NCBI GenBank assembly: GCA_026724425.1
Contig: JAIUCV010000011.1
Span: 7,399,501-7,463,500 of the forward strand
DNA: 64,000 nucleotides
Direction of reading: 5' to 3'
Origin: Erythrophleum ivorense
Taxonomy: Eukaryota; Streptophyta; Magnoliopsida; Fabales; Fabaceae
Positions 37,126 to 47,238 of the stretch are shown here, piece by piece. Under the pieces are notes generated by a model that was not told the origin of the DNA, did not search any database, and saw only the letters and a list, made by a program, of their open reading frames with translations. Each line of letters opens with the position of its first letter. Positions within the stretch are counted from its first letter, which is position 1. The position numbers and the translations under genes are program-made.

Positions 37126-37793
37126 AACACAATTCTAGTATCTACAAAAGCACAACATGCGACAAGAATCAGTGAGTATCAGTTAAAACCAATTCTAGAA
37201 GTTCAAATCACAATTTCAGAATGTAAGTAACAAACATAGAACCAATATTGCTAATAAAACCACATAATTATACCGACGAAGTTGCTCATTATATAATCTT
37301 GATCAATCTATGAGACATCAAAAAACTGCCAAATACTACATTTCCAAATTAATGGCCAACTTCTATCTTTACAAAATTGAACCATTTATAAAACTAGACG
37401 GACAAAAAATATATTTAAATCTTGTTTAAATCAATGTCAGAGTAAGTTCCAACTATACCTGTTTAATGTTGATTCTATATAAAAATTAGTTATATTAGTT
37501 CACTAATAATATATGAATGTTAAATTAAAAATTGTTTTAAGAACATAAAATCAAAAAAAGAATTAAATAGGACTAATAGTATCGTACCTATGACTCTTAC
37601 TGACTATCATATCATTCGTTTTCATAAAGGAATGAGTATTGTGAAATTTCTTAAATTAGGTTTGATAAATTTATGTAATTAAAGTGTCTCGAGATGAAAA
37701 CGTGTTTTTTAACCAGTAAAATTTGTAACTTACATTTTCCGTTAAAAGGATGATAATGAGTTTGGATATTCTGGATACCTGATAGTATTTATT

Positions 37794-37795
<2 letters not shown>

Positions 37796-37841
<46 letters not shown>
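37796..37841. repeat. (TA)n microsatellite
   Basis: About 23 TA units, uninterrupted; direct TTCAATAT words flank both sides. Confidence 0.95.
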
Positions 37842-37846
<5 letters not shown>

Positions 37847-38753
37847 ATCTATCAAAATATGGAATAGGTGCAAGTAACAAAATTTAATACTTGATCAGAT
37901 ATTAGATTTGGATTTAAACACGGGATATTCAAAATATCCACTATAACATACTGTGTATAACTATATAATAGACATAAACTAAGTAAATATATAAGAAAGT
38001 AAACTACACAAATATCTTGAAATTTAACTTTCCTACCCTTTCAAAAAGTTTCATCATATTTGTCTAATATTTCATAGGAGAAATGATATATTTCGACCAT
38101 AGCTTGTAAAAATGATATTAAAAAACTTTAAAAATTAAAATTACCTTAAAATAATTAAAGTTACTACCCACAAGTTCCTTAAACATAAAACATAGTATTT
38201 TTAATATTATAAAGATATTTTTATTCAAAATGTAATAATAAATTCAAAATATCTTTATAATATAAAAAAGACTAAGTTTTAATTTAAAAAAATAAAAGTG
38301 ATAATTTTAAGAATTATCATTAATAACTTATTATTATTATTATTTTGGTTCTTATGAGAGATTTTAATTTCTAACGTTTTTAATATTTATTTTAATCAAG
38401 GGCCATTTTTTACATTTAATATATTATAATTAAAGAAAATATTCTATATAATTTAATCAAATATAAAAAAAATTAATGTAATTTACTTTATATAATATTA
38501 TTATATCAAATATCAATATCAAATTTTAATTACCCATTTACCCCCAATCAGATGCATCAGTTGTTGATCTCTCGCACAACCAATCAAAGAAAGAAACTAA
38601 TCCCTCTCGGCCTCTCTCTCACTCAAATCCGAAACGCCGTCCGCCGCCCATAATCGAAAAGACCGAGCTGCCGAGCTTTCCCCCCCAAGCGGTTGTCTAC
38701 CCATAGAGGGAAGTTAGTTGCAGAAATTCTTGATTCTCCGGGAGGAATAGCAG

Positions 38754-39835
38754 GTAAGGAGTGTTCGATAAGGGATTCTTTTCTGGGTTTTTCTTGTTTC
38801 CAGCTCTGATTGTGGTTTTTCATCTTCTAGAGCTCTCTGATTGTGTTGTTCTTCTTATTTTTGTAATGGCTCTCTGTACATTCTCATTTCCTGCATGTGT
38901 TCAAATTGCTCACGTGGAATAATGAAAGCACGGCGATTTCCTTCCGCTTAAGAGGTCTCTTATGTTCCAGTGAGGTGCTACTGTATTTTTATTATACTAT
39001 ACATTTTTCTGGTTCCGTGTTAATTATTGCCTCCTTGATGCACAAAAGTAAGAACTAAGAACGAAAACAGAAACAGAGAAGGAAATAAAAAAATAAGGAT
39101 ATTTTATAAGTTAATTTTTTTATTTTTAAATGATAAAAAATAAATAATATTATAAAAACATAATAAATATTATATAAATTTTTTTTTCTTTCTTTATTTT
39201 TAGGTTATAATCTAAACGTATTTTTTATAAAATTTATAAAATATCTATTATATTTTTATAATTATTTTTTTATTTATTAAATTATTTTTTAATTATTAAA
39301 TTTATTATTTAAAAATAAGAATAAAAAATTATTTTTTACCGGATCCACTCTCACCTGTTCAATTTCCTTCACTTTTTATATCTCTCGAACAAACGGGCCA
39401 TTACTTTCAGCCACCAAACGGCCCGTGTTTTTAGAACAGATCAAATATCCTTTATGACCTCGGGAGGAGGAGTGTGGGGCAATTTAGAGCCGATTGCTTG
39501 GGAAAACTACAAGAACAACGGCTTTATTTCGGTCTTTTTATTTTGGTTGATGAGAAAAGATTAAACAAACTGAAAAGAACAGGGTAGAGTGCCTCCGAAT
39601 CCATTTGGGCCATAGTAAGGTTTTAATTTGGGCTGAAAGTTCATGATTTGTTCTAAAAGACAATCGTTAGTTTCTTGTGCGGAGGTCCTTGTACCTTCGC
39701 AGCTGGCAGAACCACGATTTTCGCGTCTTTGGATGATAATTTGTCTCCCAGACCATACGCCATCTCTGGGGCGAGAAGGCTGAAGTCGCTAAAGTTTGAA
39801 ACTATTTTGTTTGAGAATTTGTTCTTGGGTATCAG
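38754..39835 (+). other. Probable 5' UTR intron of the LTO1 homologue
   Basis: A GC-richer leader at 38600-38753 ends in CAG followed by the donor GTAAGG. A candidate acceptor TATCAG ends at 39835, four bases before the ATG. The 1.1-kb intron is AT-rich in the middle and contains MITE-like sequence at about 39.1-39.4 kb. Leader and intron are inferred from signals only. Confidence 0.55.
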
Positions 39836-39839
39836 TTTC

Positions 39840-40256
39840 ATGGATGACATCTTCGATTCCTCGCTTAACTTAGAAGAAACTCATTTCAAGGAAGGCTACG
39901 ACGAAGGCTACAAACACGGCCTAATCGCCGGCAAGGACGAGGCAAAGCAAGTGGGTCTCAAAGTCGGGTTCGAGGTTGGCGAGGAGCTCGGGTTCTACAG
40001 GGGCTGTGTCGATGTGTGGGGCTCCGCTATCCGGGTCGACCCGAATTACTTCTCTTCAAGGGTGAAAATTGGCATCAAACAGATGGAGGAGTTGATTGAG
40101 AAGTACCCGGTCTTGGATCCCGAAAATTTACAAGTACAAGAAATAATGGATAATTTGAGGCTAAAGTTCAAGATGGTTTGTTCTTCATTGCACGTGAGGC
40201 TAGACTATAATGGGTATCCAAAATCTTCTACGGAGGCTAAGAATATTGAGTTTTGA
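39840..40256 (+). CDS. LTO1: LTO1 homologue (ABCE1 Fe-S maturation adaptor)
   Basis: In yeast and humans LTO1 works with YAE1 to bring the ribosome recycling factor ABCE1/Rli1 to the cytosolic iron-sulfur assembly machinery. The single coding exon gives 138 residues from MDDIFDSSLNLEE. The signature is a run of glycines four residues apart (the Yae1/Lto1 GX3 repeat) in FKEGYDEGYKHGLIAGKDEA, continuing QVGLKVGFEVGEELGFYRGC. A helical C-terminal half follows (LIEKYPVLDPENLQVQEIMD). Yeast and human LTO1 end in a tryptophan that docks to the CIA complex. This ORF instead ends AKNIEF, with no terminal W, so docking would have to differ. The stop is 457 bases before the next gene on the same strand, and a donor-like CAC|GTGAGG inside the ORF at 40194 might allow splicing into it. 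Confidence 0.9.
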   Translation: MDDIFDSSLNLEETHFKEGYDEGYKHGLIAGKDEAKQVGLKVGFEVGEELGFYRGCVDVWGSAIRVDPNYFSSRVKIGIKQMEELIEKYPVLDPENLQVQEIMDNLRLKFKMVCSSLHVRLDYNGYPKSSTEAKNIEF

Positions 40257-40517
40257 GGGAGTTTCTATTATGTTTACAAAGTAACATTTGTGTTGTAATA
40301 TTATCGTTCACGAAAGGGATTTGATTAGTTATAGGATTTCTACAACAGATGGGAATTTTCTTTGTGCTGAAGTTAGTATTATGTTATTCAGTTGTTTAGT
40401 GAAAGATAAATTTCCATGAATTAGTTCTTCTTTATGTGTTCATTGCATCCTTGGAGTAAAAACTTTACCTCTGAAGGTGGTAACTTTGCAGAAAATTACC
40501 AGTGAATGTTTATTTTA

Positions 40518-40519
<2 letters not shown>

Positions 40520-40555
<36 letters not shown>
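40520..40555. repeat. (CT)n microsatellite between LTO1 and the next gene
   Basis: About 18 CT units, 160 bases upstream of the formiminotransferase-like ATG. On the sense strand it could act as a leader or intron pyrimidine tract. Confidence 0.95.
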
Positions 40556-40562
<7 letters not shown>

Positions 40563-40713
40563 AATATATCAACTTTGTTGAAAACTTGAGATAAGGTTGG
40601 GTTGGGGAGGCTTTTGGTTCATAAAAGAGTATAACCAACTCTCTACGGCAAGTCATTTTGTTGTCTGTCTTATATTCTTGGGCAGACTCTGACAGGTAGT
40701 AATTCAAAAGAAA

Positions 40714-42307
40714 ATGTTAAAGATGATGCTTGCATGCTGCAAGGTGTATATGTCAGAAAGCAGAAACAGGAATGCATTGGAGTCGATTGAAAAAGCTGCC
40801 AAGCTTTTCCCTCAAGCTCCAATAATCAACAAGTTTGAAGATGGAGCCTACAATAGAGTTGGTTACACTCTAGTTTCTGAGTTAGCTCCTATACCATCTT
40901 CTGAGCCATGCCACTTGAAAAGTGCTGTGTTTGCCATGGTGAAGGCTGCGTTTGACATCATTGACTTTGAGATGCATTGTGGAACTCATCCTCGACTTGG
41001 GATTGTTGACCACATTTGTTTTCACCCTCTGGTAGATGCTTCCTTGGACCAAGCAGCTGAGATTGCAAGATTTTTAGCTAGCGATGTGGGCTCTAGCTTG
41101 CAAGGTTGGTAACCATGGCTGGGCGCTGGGGTTGCATAAATATATGTAGAAGTAGAATATTATTTCCTGGGGAAAGTGTTTTGAAGTTTCTTAAACAATA
41201 GAGTCTAAAATTTCTTTGATTGATATTTTTCCAGCCAATCAGGAGGATGCTCTTTACTTTAAAATTGATTAGTTTCTATACCTCATGTAGTTAATTGATA
41301 AAATGCAGTAATGGCGGTAACCACTGCCACTACCGTCACTGTATGGTGATGACAGAGACTTTTGTAATTTCCTTATTTTGTCATCTGTCTCTCCTTTTCT
41401 TTTGCTGCTCAATTTCCAGGTCAAAGAAAATCATTTTCTGTTGGAATTTTAATGGTTTGTAGCATGAAAACAATAGAAAGGAAGATGTTAGAAGTCGAAC
41501 AATAGTCCTTTAGTCAGAGTTTATCTTGTAGATCGCTATTCATTGTTTATACGTCATGATTAAATTTGTAGATGGAATAATCCTTCTTTTAAACCCTTCT
41601 GTTCGGTTAATAGTTATGACATATCTATAGGCAAGGCATTCCGAGTCTTTAAATTCTCATACGTGGCTGAATCTCACAGACACAAGCTTATACACTGATA
41701 AAGTGATTGGAGAACTATCTTTAGTATGTCAATCATCTCTCCAAACTTGTATTTTTTGAGTTGTTACTTTAACTAATCATAGAAATTCCCTGCAGTTCCT
41801 ACTTTTCTATATGGAGCAGCACATGAAGAGGGGAGGACACTTGATTCAATCAGAAGAGTATTAGGATATTTCAAGCCGAATTCCAGTGGAAACCAGTGGA
41901 TTGGGGGACCAAAATCCAATTTCTTGACACTGAAGCCAGATAGCGGTCCATCTCAAGTTACTCCATCAAAAGGTGTTGTGGTCATTGGAGCAACTGACTG
42001 GGTTGATAACTACAATGTCCCTCTGCTATCTTCTGATATTGGTGCTGTTCGTAGAATTGCAAAAAGAGTTAGTGGGAGAGGTGGCGGACTTCCGTCTGTA
42101 CAGGCAATGGCACTAGCACATGGTGAAGGTGTCACTGAGGTAGCCTGTAATTTGTTGGATCCAAGTAGAATTGGTGGAGAAAGAGTACAACAAGAAGTTG
42201 AGGGCCTTGCAAGGGAAGAGGGTATTTCTGTGGGGAAGGGTTACTTTACAGACTTCTCACGGGAAGAAATAATTCAAAGTTACTTGAAGCTACGTCCCTT
42301 TGATTGA
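40714..42307 (+). CDS. Formiminotransferase-like protein, copy A (At2g20830-like)
   Basis: This contains the N- and C-terminal subdomains of the formiminotransferase domain of animal FTCD, which moves a formimino group from formiminoglutamate to tetrahydrofolate. It lacks the cyclodeaminase domain. Exons 40714-41104 and 41796-42307 join as SSLQ|V|PTFLYG and give 300 residues. Visible motifs are LACCKVYMSESRN, IINKFEDGAYNRVGYTLV, GTHPRLGIVDHICFHPL (the probable catalytic histidine is H92), FLYGAAHEEGRTLDSIRR, GVVVIGATDWVDNYNVPL, RGGGLPSVQAMALAHGEG and GYFTDF. Plants are not known to degrade histidine through this route, so the true substrate is open. The first ATG is used; a second ATG four codons later is also possible. 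A pyrimidine tract and CAG acceptors just upstream (to 40695) suggest an upstream, possibly shared, exon. Confidence 0.9.
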
Positions 42308-42549
42308 AGAGGGAATGATATACCTAAGAACCCTTTTTTCTTGTATACAAGATTTGCTAAGGAATTTTTGCGATAAAAGATTACCTTTCTCATCTGTAGG
42401 ATGGATTCTGGAGATTTTGTGAATTCTCATTCTAAGATTTTAGTCCAAATTCTCATAGGCACTCCCAATTCTGTTGATCCTTCCAATGAACTCGGTCCTA
42501 CAGAACTTACAGAGATGATTGGCTAGTTTGCTGCATGTAATTTAATTGT

Positions 42550-42775
42550 GAGGTAAGACATATAGTACATAGAGGATCTTTCAGATACATTATTTGCCTT
42601 CTTGTCTATCTGAATAAAAGAAAATATGGCTGGCTGTACTTCTATCTGTTATTTCATTTCTTGATATTTTGAGGTAAGATTTGTAGTATATAAAGGATAT
42701 TACTGATAAATTATTTGCCTTCTTGTTTTTTTGAATAAAAGAAAATATCTATGCTTCCATCTGTGAAGAATTCAT
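42550..42775 (+). repeat. Imperfect tandem duplication, period 121 bp, in the 3' region of copy A
   Basis: Copies start at 42550 and 42671 with GAGGTAAGA. Each includes ATTATTTGCCTTCTTGT and GAATAAAAGAAAATAT. AATAAA is present in each copy, so the duplication may double a polyadenylation signal about 300 bases after the stop. Confidence 0.85.
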
Positions 42776-43435
42776 CTAATTTCTTGACCCAAAAAAAAAA
42801 TCTTGTTTATAATATTCCATGTCAGTGTTAGACAGTCAATTTCTTTGACGTTTTCTTTATATTATCTGGAGATCATTCCACCCTTATCCATTTATTGTTC
42901 TATTTTACTTAAAATATCTGACCCGTTTTTCATCACGGCTTGGCTATGAAACTCTGTCAGTCTTCATCAATAGACAGAAAATAGTGGACCTTACGAAGAA
43001 AAATGGTCCCCTGGTTCTGGCAAATATAAATGGTAAAAGAAGGAAACAGAATGACCCCGGCTTTGTTCCAGCTATTACATAAAAGCTTTCACATGTACAA
43101 GAAAAGCTTACAGCTTTCATATTTCAAGTGTGTATTAAGGGAATGTGAGAGATAGTGGACAATATCACATAGCATGCTTATGTAAATTGTAGCAAAGTCC
43201 AGCAGCTTACATCATCAGATCAGTCCTGGCTCTGAATCCCTTGTCATACACCAAGTTTGTTCTGAGTGGGGAGAGATAGTGGAAAATATCACAGGATTCT
43301 TGTAATTGTGGCAATTGAATTTGGATACAATCCGACTCAATACTGAGTGTAAATTTTGAATTATATCAGTAGCTAATGAGAACAACTTGGATCAATAACT
43401 GAGTGTTAGACATTAAAAAGTCAACAAGAGAATAA

Positions 43436-43820
43436 AGTCAATATTGTAGAGATGAAAATATTACGTTGGATATGTGGATATACTAAATAAGATAGAATAA
43501 AAAATAAATATATTAGAGAGAAAGTTGGGGTCGCACCTATTATGAAAAAGATGGTAGAATCGTATCTTAGATGATTTGGTCATGTATAGAGAAGACCTAT
43601 AGAAATTTCAATAAGAAGAATAGATCAGACGGAGAGTAGCTCAATAATTAAAAATAGAGAAAAACCATGAAAAATTATAGACGAGATTAATAAGAAAAGT
43701 TTAAATTTAAATGATTTAACTAAATACATGATTTATAATAAAACTTTATTATATTGTTTGATCCATGTTGTCGAGGTCACATAATGAAAAATAATTTATT
43801 GTTATTGTTGTTTATATATT
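43436..43820 (+). mobile_element. 5'-truncated LINE 3' end (RTE-like), decayed
   Basis: One reading frame with several stops gives EMKILRWICGYTK, DRIKNKYIREKVGVAPI, KKMVESYLR, FGHV, RRPIEISIRRID, LNLNDLTKYMI and IHVVEV. This is the conserved C-terminal tail of plant LINE reverse-transcriptase proteins. It ends in a TTATTGTTATTGTTG repeat tail, typical of RTE-type 3' ends. Only the last ~380 bases inserted or survive. It lies between the two formiminotransferase-like copies. Confidence 0.85.
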
Positions 43821-44100
43821 TACTAGTAATACTACTTATAAATACATGGATAGGTTAAAAAAATTGTATAGGACCCACAATTTTGTGGATCTCACAAAAA
43901 GATAATATTAAAAAAATAATTTCAAAAATCAACTATATCAAAAAATAATGACATAAATGATTTAAATTTTTTTATTTACCAAAAAAAAATGTATATAAGT
44001 CTCACGGAAAGAATAAAAATAAAAAAGAAGCAATAGTGCAAAATAGGACATCATCAGCATAAAAAACAGTGAATAAACTGTAAATTCTCCACTTGTTTTT

Positions 44101-44110
44101 TATATATAAA
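44101..44110 (+). promoter_or_regulatory. TATA box of formiminotransferase-like copy B
   Basis: TATATATAAA lies 255 bases before the ATG at 44365, the only good TATA in the interval after the LINE relic. Confidence 0.5.
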
Positions 44111-44364
44111 GAAGATTATATTTCAATTAAAAATACGAGAGAAATATAAGGAATTGCTTGAATATTTTCCTTTTCCCCTATGCACCCCATGACATGGCAA
44201 CACGAGGGGATGTTGGCTTTCGAATTGTTGCTATCCGCTGATGAAAGCTGTCACCTTGCCTTATTAATTATTCAACCACCACTCAATCTGCCTTCACATT
44301 TTATTTTAGCTTCTCGTGAAACGCAGGTTTCAGAAACAGACCACACCTGGCTGAAGAGACGGAA

Positions 44365-46922
44365 ATGGATTTCAATCCCACTTGCAAGGTCAGAAAATCT
44401 ATCCCCACTTCTTTTGATTTTCAATTTTTACCTTTAATCTGATGTAATTGACAGAAATTTCTGGTGTCAATTCACACAATGCAATTACAGATTATACTTA
44501 CTGATATTAAAATCTGTGTCTCTCTGTTTCTGTTTCTACTGTTCTTGTCTATGTCTCTCTGTCTCTGCAGTGAAACCTTTCTGGGTTTTCTTTACTGAAA
44601 TTATCTTTGAGTAATCAAAGTCTCGAAGGGAAGGAAAGATAAAGGAGGAAGGAGATAGTGAATTAGTTTTTAGTGGTGTTATGGAGTTCTTTGTGTCAGC
44701 TGAAGAATGTAATGCAAAAATTGCTTATAGTCCTTAAGGTTGGGGTGTGGTTGCTCCATCGTTTCTCTAGTGAATTGAAGATATGATTCACAAATGATCA
44801 TCAGTCTTTCTTCTTAAAAAGATATTTTACAGTCACCGTGGGCGAGCCGGTGATACAATATCTGTTTTGTATCTTTTTTATCAATGACCATGAAACTTCA
44901 TATTTTTATTCTCCTCTTTTACAGAGACCTGAAAGCCTATTTTTATTTTGCTCTTGTAGTTCTATTTAAATCTTCCATCTGAGAATGTGCTACAGAAGCT
45001 AGCTAACTACTGCAGAATCGTCACGTGCGTTAATTACCTGATCAAGACTAGTTTTTCAATTTTCTTTTAATCTTGGTGAAACTATATGATACCAGTAAAG
45101 TTATATGCAGTGACCCTTTTGTGGGCCGAGAAATATGTCAAAGTGACACTAAACCTCTACAGCTGTACTCCCAAGTAGTCCGGCAGTTTCTGGATAAACA
45201 TCAACATGTGACACCCACTCAGACAATCTTTGATTTTGCTCAAGTTCGTGTTTGAAAATCAAAATGACGTACTGGGAAACAGACATAGCCGAGGACATAA
45301 GCTGTGCTGATAAGCACATTTGACACCTGTTTAAACATTGAAGTGATTTAGATGCCCAATGTTTAATTTAATACCTATTTCAAAAACTTATAATCTTAAA
45401 AAAAGAAAAAAAGAACATTGTAATTAAAATCATATCTTTCATTACAATGCTAACATGTGTGTCATGATACAACCTCTGCGTGAATTTAAAGTAGCAATGA
45501 TCATAAAGAAAGAAAAGGGTTGTATCCAAAGTTATCTTTTCATATAAGTATGACCCGATAGGAAAAAATTGTCCAATACATTGTATATACTGATTTGGTT
45601 GGACTATCGTTGACTTGTTAGGACAAGAAAGCCGTGGACCAATCGATCCTACTGTGCTGCAAGTTGTTCATCTCTGAAGCACGAAACATTGCAACCCTTG
45701 ACGCCATCGAACAAGCCGCGAGGAGGAACCCAGAAACAGTGATTGTGAACAAATTTGAGGATAGAGCTTACAACAGAACAAGGTACACTCTTGTATCTTA
45801 CGTTCTGCATGACTGTACAGGAAGTGCTATATATAGCCCCTTGCACCAAACTGTGATAGCCATGGCAGAGGCTGCGTTTAACGCCATCAACCTTGAATCG
45901 CATGAAGGGGCTCATCCAAGATTAGGCGTTGTGGATGACATTGTGTTCCACCCTCTTGCTCGTGCATCACTGGATGAGGCTGCTTGGCTTGCTAAAGCAG
46001 TAGCTGCTGACATTGGCAACCGATTTAATGGTTAGTGTACAATGTATTCAATCACTGACCACTGTTATTTTTTGATATATTGAATATTACGAAGCAAGAT
46101 GTTAAAGTATAAAATATCATGGTATATAAGCCTCTCATGTTTGGTTTTCAATGATAACTCTCAACCGTCATACCAAACTTGGAAATCTCAAATACCATGG
46201 TATTCAAGATATCATAGAATGAGATAATAGCATAGAAAATACCTCTTTGATATGTTGAATCACATTAGGCATACTGGAAACCCATGTACCAAACCCAGAG
46301 ATTTACAATATCAAGATGAAGATGATCATATACCAAACTTTTCCTGCTTGTGTTTTTGTTGGTGTAACTAGAAAACCTGCAACTCTTTTTTCTGTGAAAT
46401 GCAGTGCCAGTATTTTTGTATGCTGCAGCACACCCAACAGGGAAAGCCCTTGACACCATCAGGCGAGAGCTAGGGTATTATAGGCCTAATTTCATGGGCA
46501 GCCAATGGGCAGGGTGGACTATGCCTGAGATCCTTCCCCAGAACCCTAACGAGGGACCCATCGTGGTTTCAAAAGCTAAAGGCATCTCGATGATCGGTGC
46601 ACGCCCTTGGGTTGCTCTCTACAACATACCCATCTTGTCCACAGACGTATTAGCAGCAAGAAGGATTGCAAGGATGGTTAGTGCTCGTGGTGGCGGACTA
46701 CCAACAGTTCAAACACTCGGGCTCGTTCATGGTGAAGATTCAACTGAAATTGCCTGCATGCTGTTGGAGCCTAACCAAATTGGAGCCGACCGGGTGCAGA
46801 ACCAAGTTGAGATGCTGGCTGCCGAAGAGGGTTTGGATGTAGAGAGGGGATATTTCACTGATTTTTCTCCAGAAATGATCATAGAAAAATACACGTCCTT
46901 AATTTCTGCTAATAGAACGTGA
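44365..46922 (+). CDS. Formiminotransferase-like protein, copy B
   Basis: Tandem paralogue of the gene at 40714. Three exons, 44365-44388, 45622-46030 and 46405-46922, give 316 residues. Exon 1 is only MDFNPTCK, ends at a GTCAGA donor and joins DKKAVDQSILLCCKLF in phase 0. The long second exon has no ATG at its head, which is why a separate first exon is needed. Motifs are VIVNKFEDRAYNRTRYTLVS, GAHPRLGVVDDIVFHPLARA (probable catalytic H106), FLYAAAHPTGKALDTIRREL, GWTMPEILPQNPNEGPI, ISMIGARPWVALYNIPILST, RGGGLPTVQTLGLVHGED and GYFTDFSPEMIIEKY. The intron after IGNRFN is in the same place and phase as the single intron of copy A. The stop lies 316 bases from the convergent GlcAT14 stop. Confidence 0.9.
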
Positions 46923-47238
46923 TCTCATGATCACTTGCTATATGCTAAGTGAAAATAACCAAATCAAAAGGGAACCGTGAAGTTGTAATCTCCCCTGTAA
47001 CCCAAAAAAGAAACATGTTGTAATTGCCTTAATTGTTGACTGGCATGGCAACCAAAAGAGGGTTTTTACAAAAACAAAAGAAGCACCTGAAAAACTGCTG
47101 CTCACAGTGCTTGTTGCTTCTAACTTTGAGCGTTAAATGTCAATATATTGAGCACAAAATTCTGACCTTTGGAATCAAATATATGACCTATAACAACATA
47201 TTTACAGTTGTGATTATCCTAATTGGATTGTTAAACCG

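Larger units (their letters stand above)
33039..38600. other. Intergenic, transposon-rich, no intact gene
   Basis: After the 3' UTR of the small mitochondrial gene there is no supported host gene for 5.5 kb. It contains a Tourist-like MITE, a possible second MITE, a Ty3/gypsy integrase relic and a long TA run. A 78-codon ORF at 33405-33641 (starts MRNNWLHES, with a hydrophobic stretch) matches nothing I recognise and has no other support. Confidence 0.55.

Noticed and set aside
45073..45255. Open stretch before copy B exon 2, considered as its first exon
   Set aside because: It starts without an ATG, has no donor in the right phase and does not match the family; the MDFNPTCK exon at 44365 fits.
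46090..46330. Repeated ACCAAAC/GGTAT words in intron 2 of copy B, considered as a MITE
   Set aside because: The arms do not pair over a useful length and no target duplication was seen.
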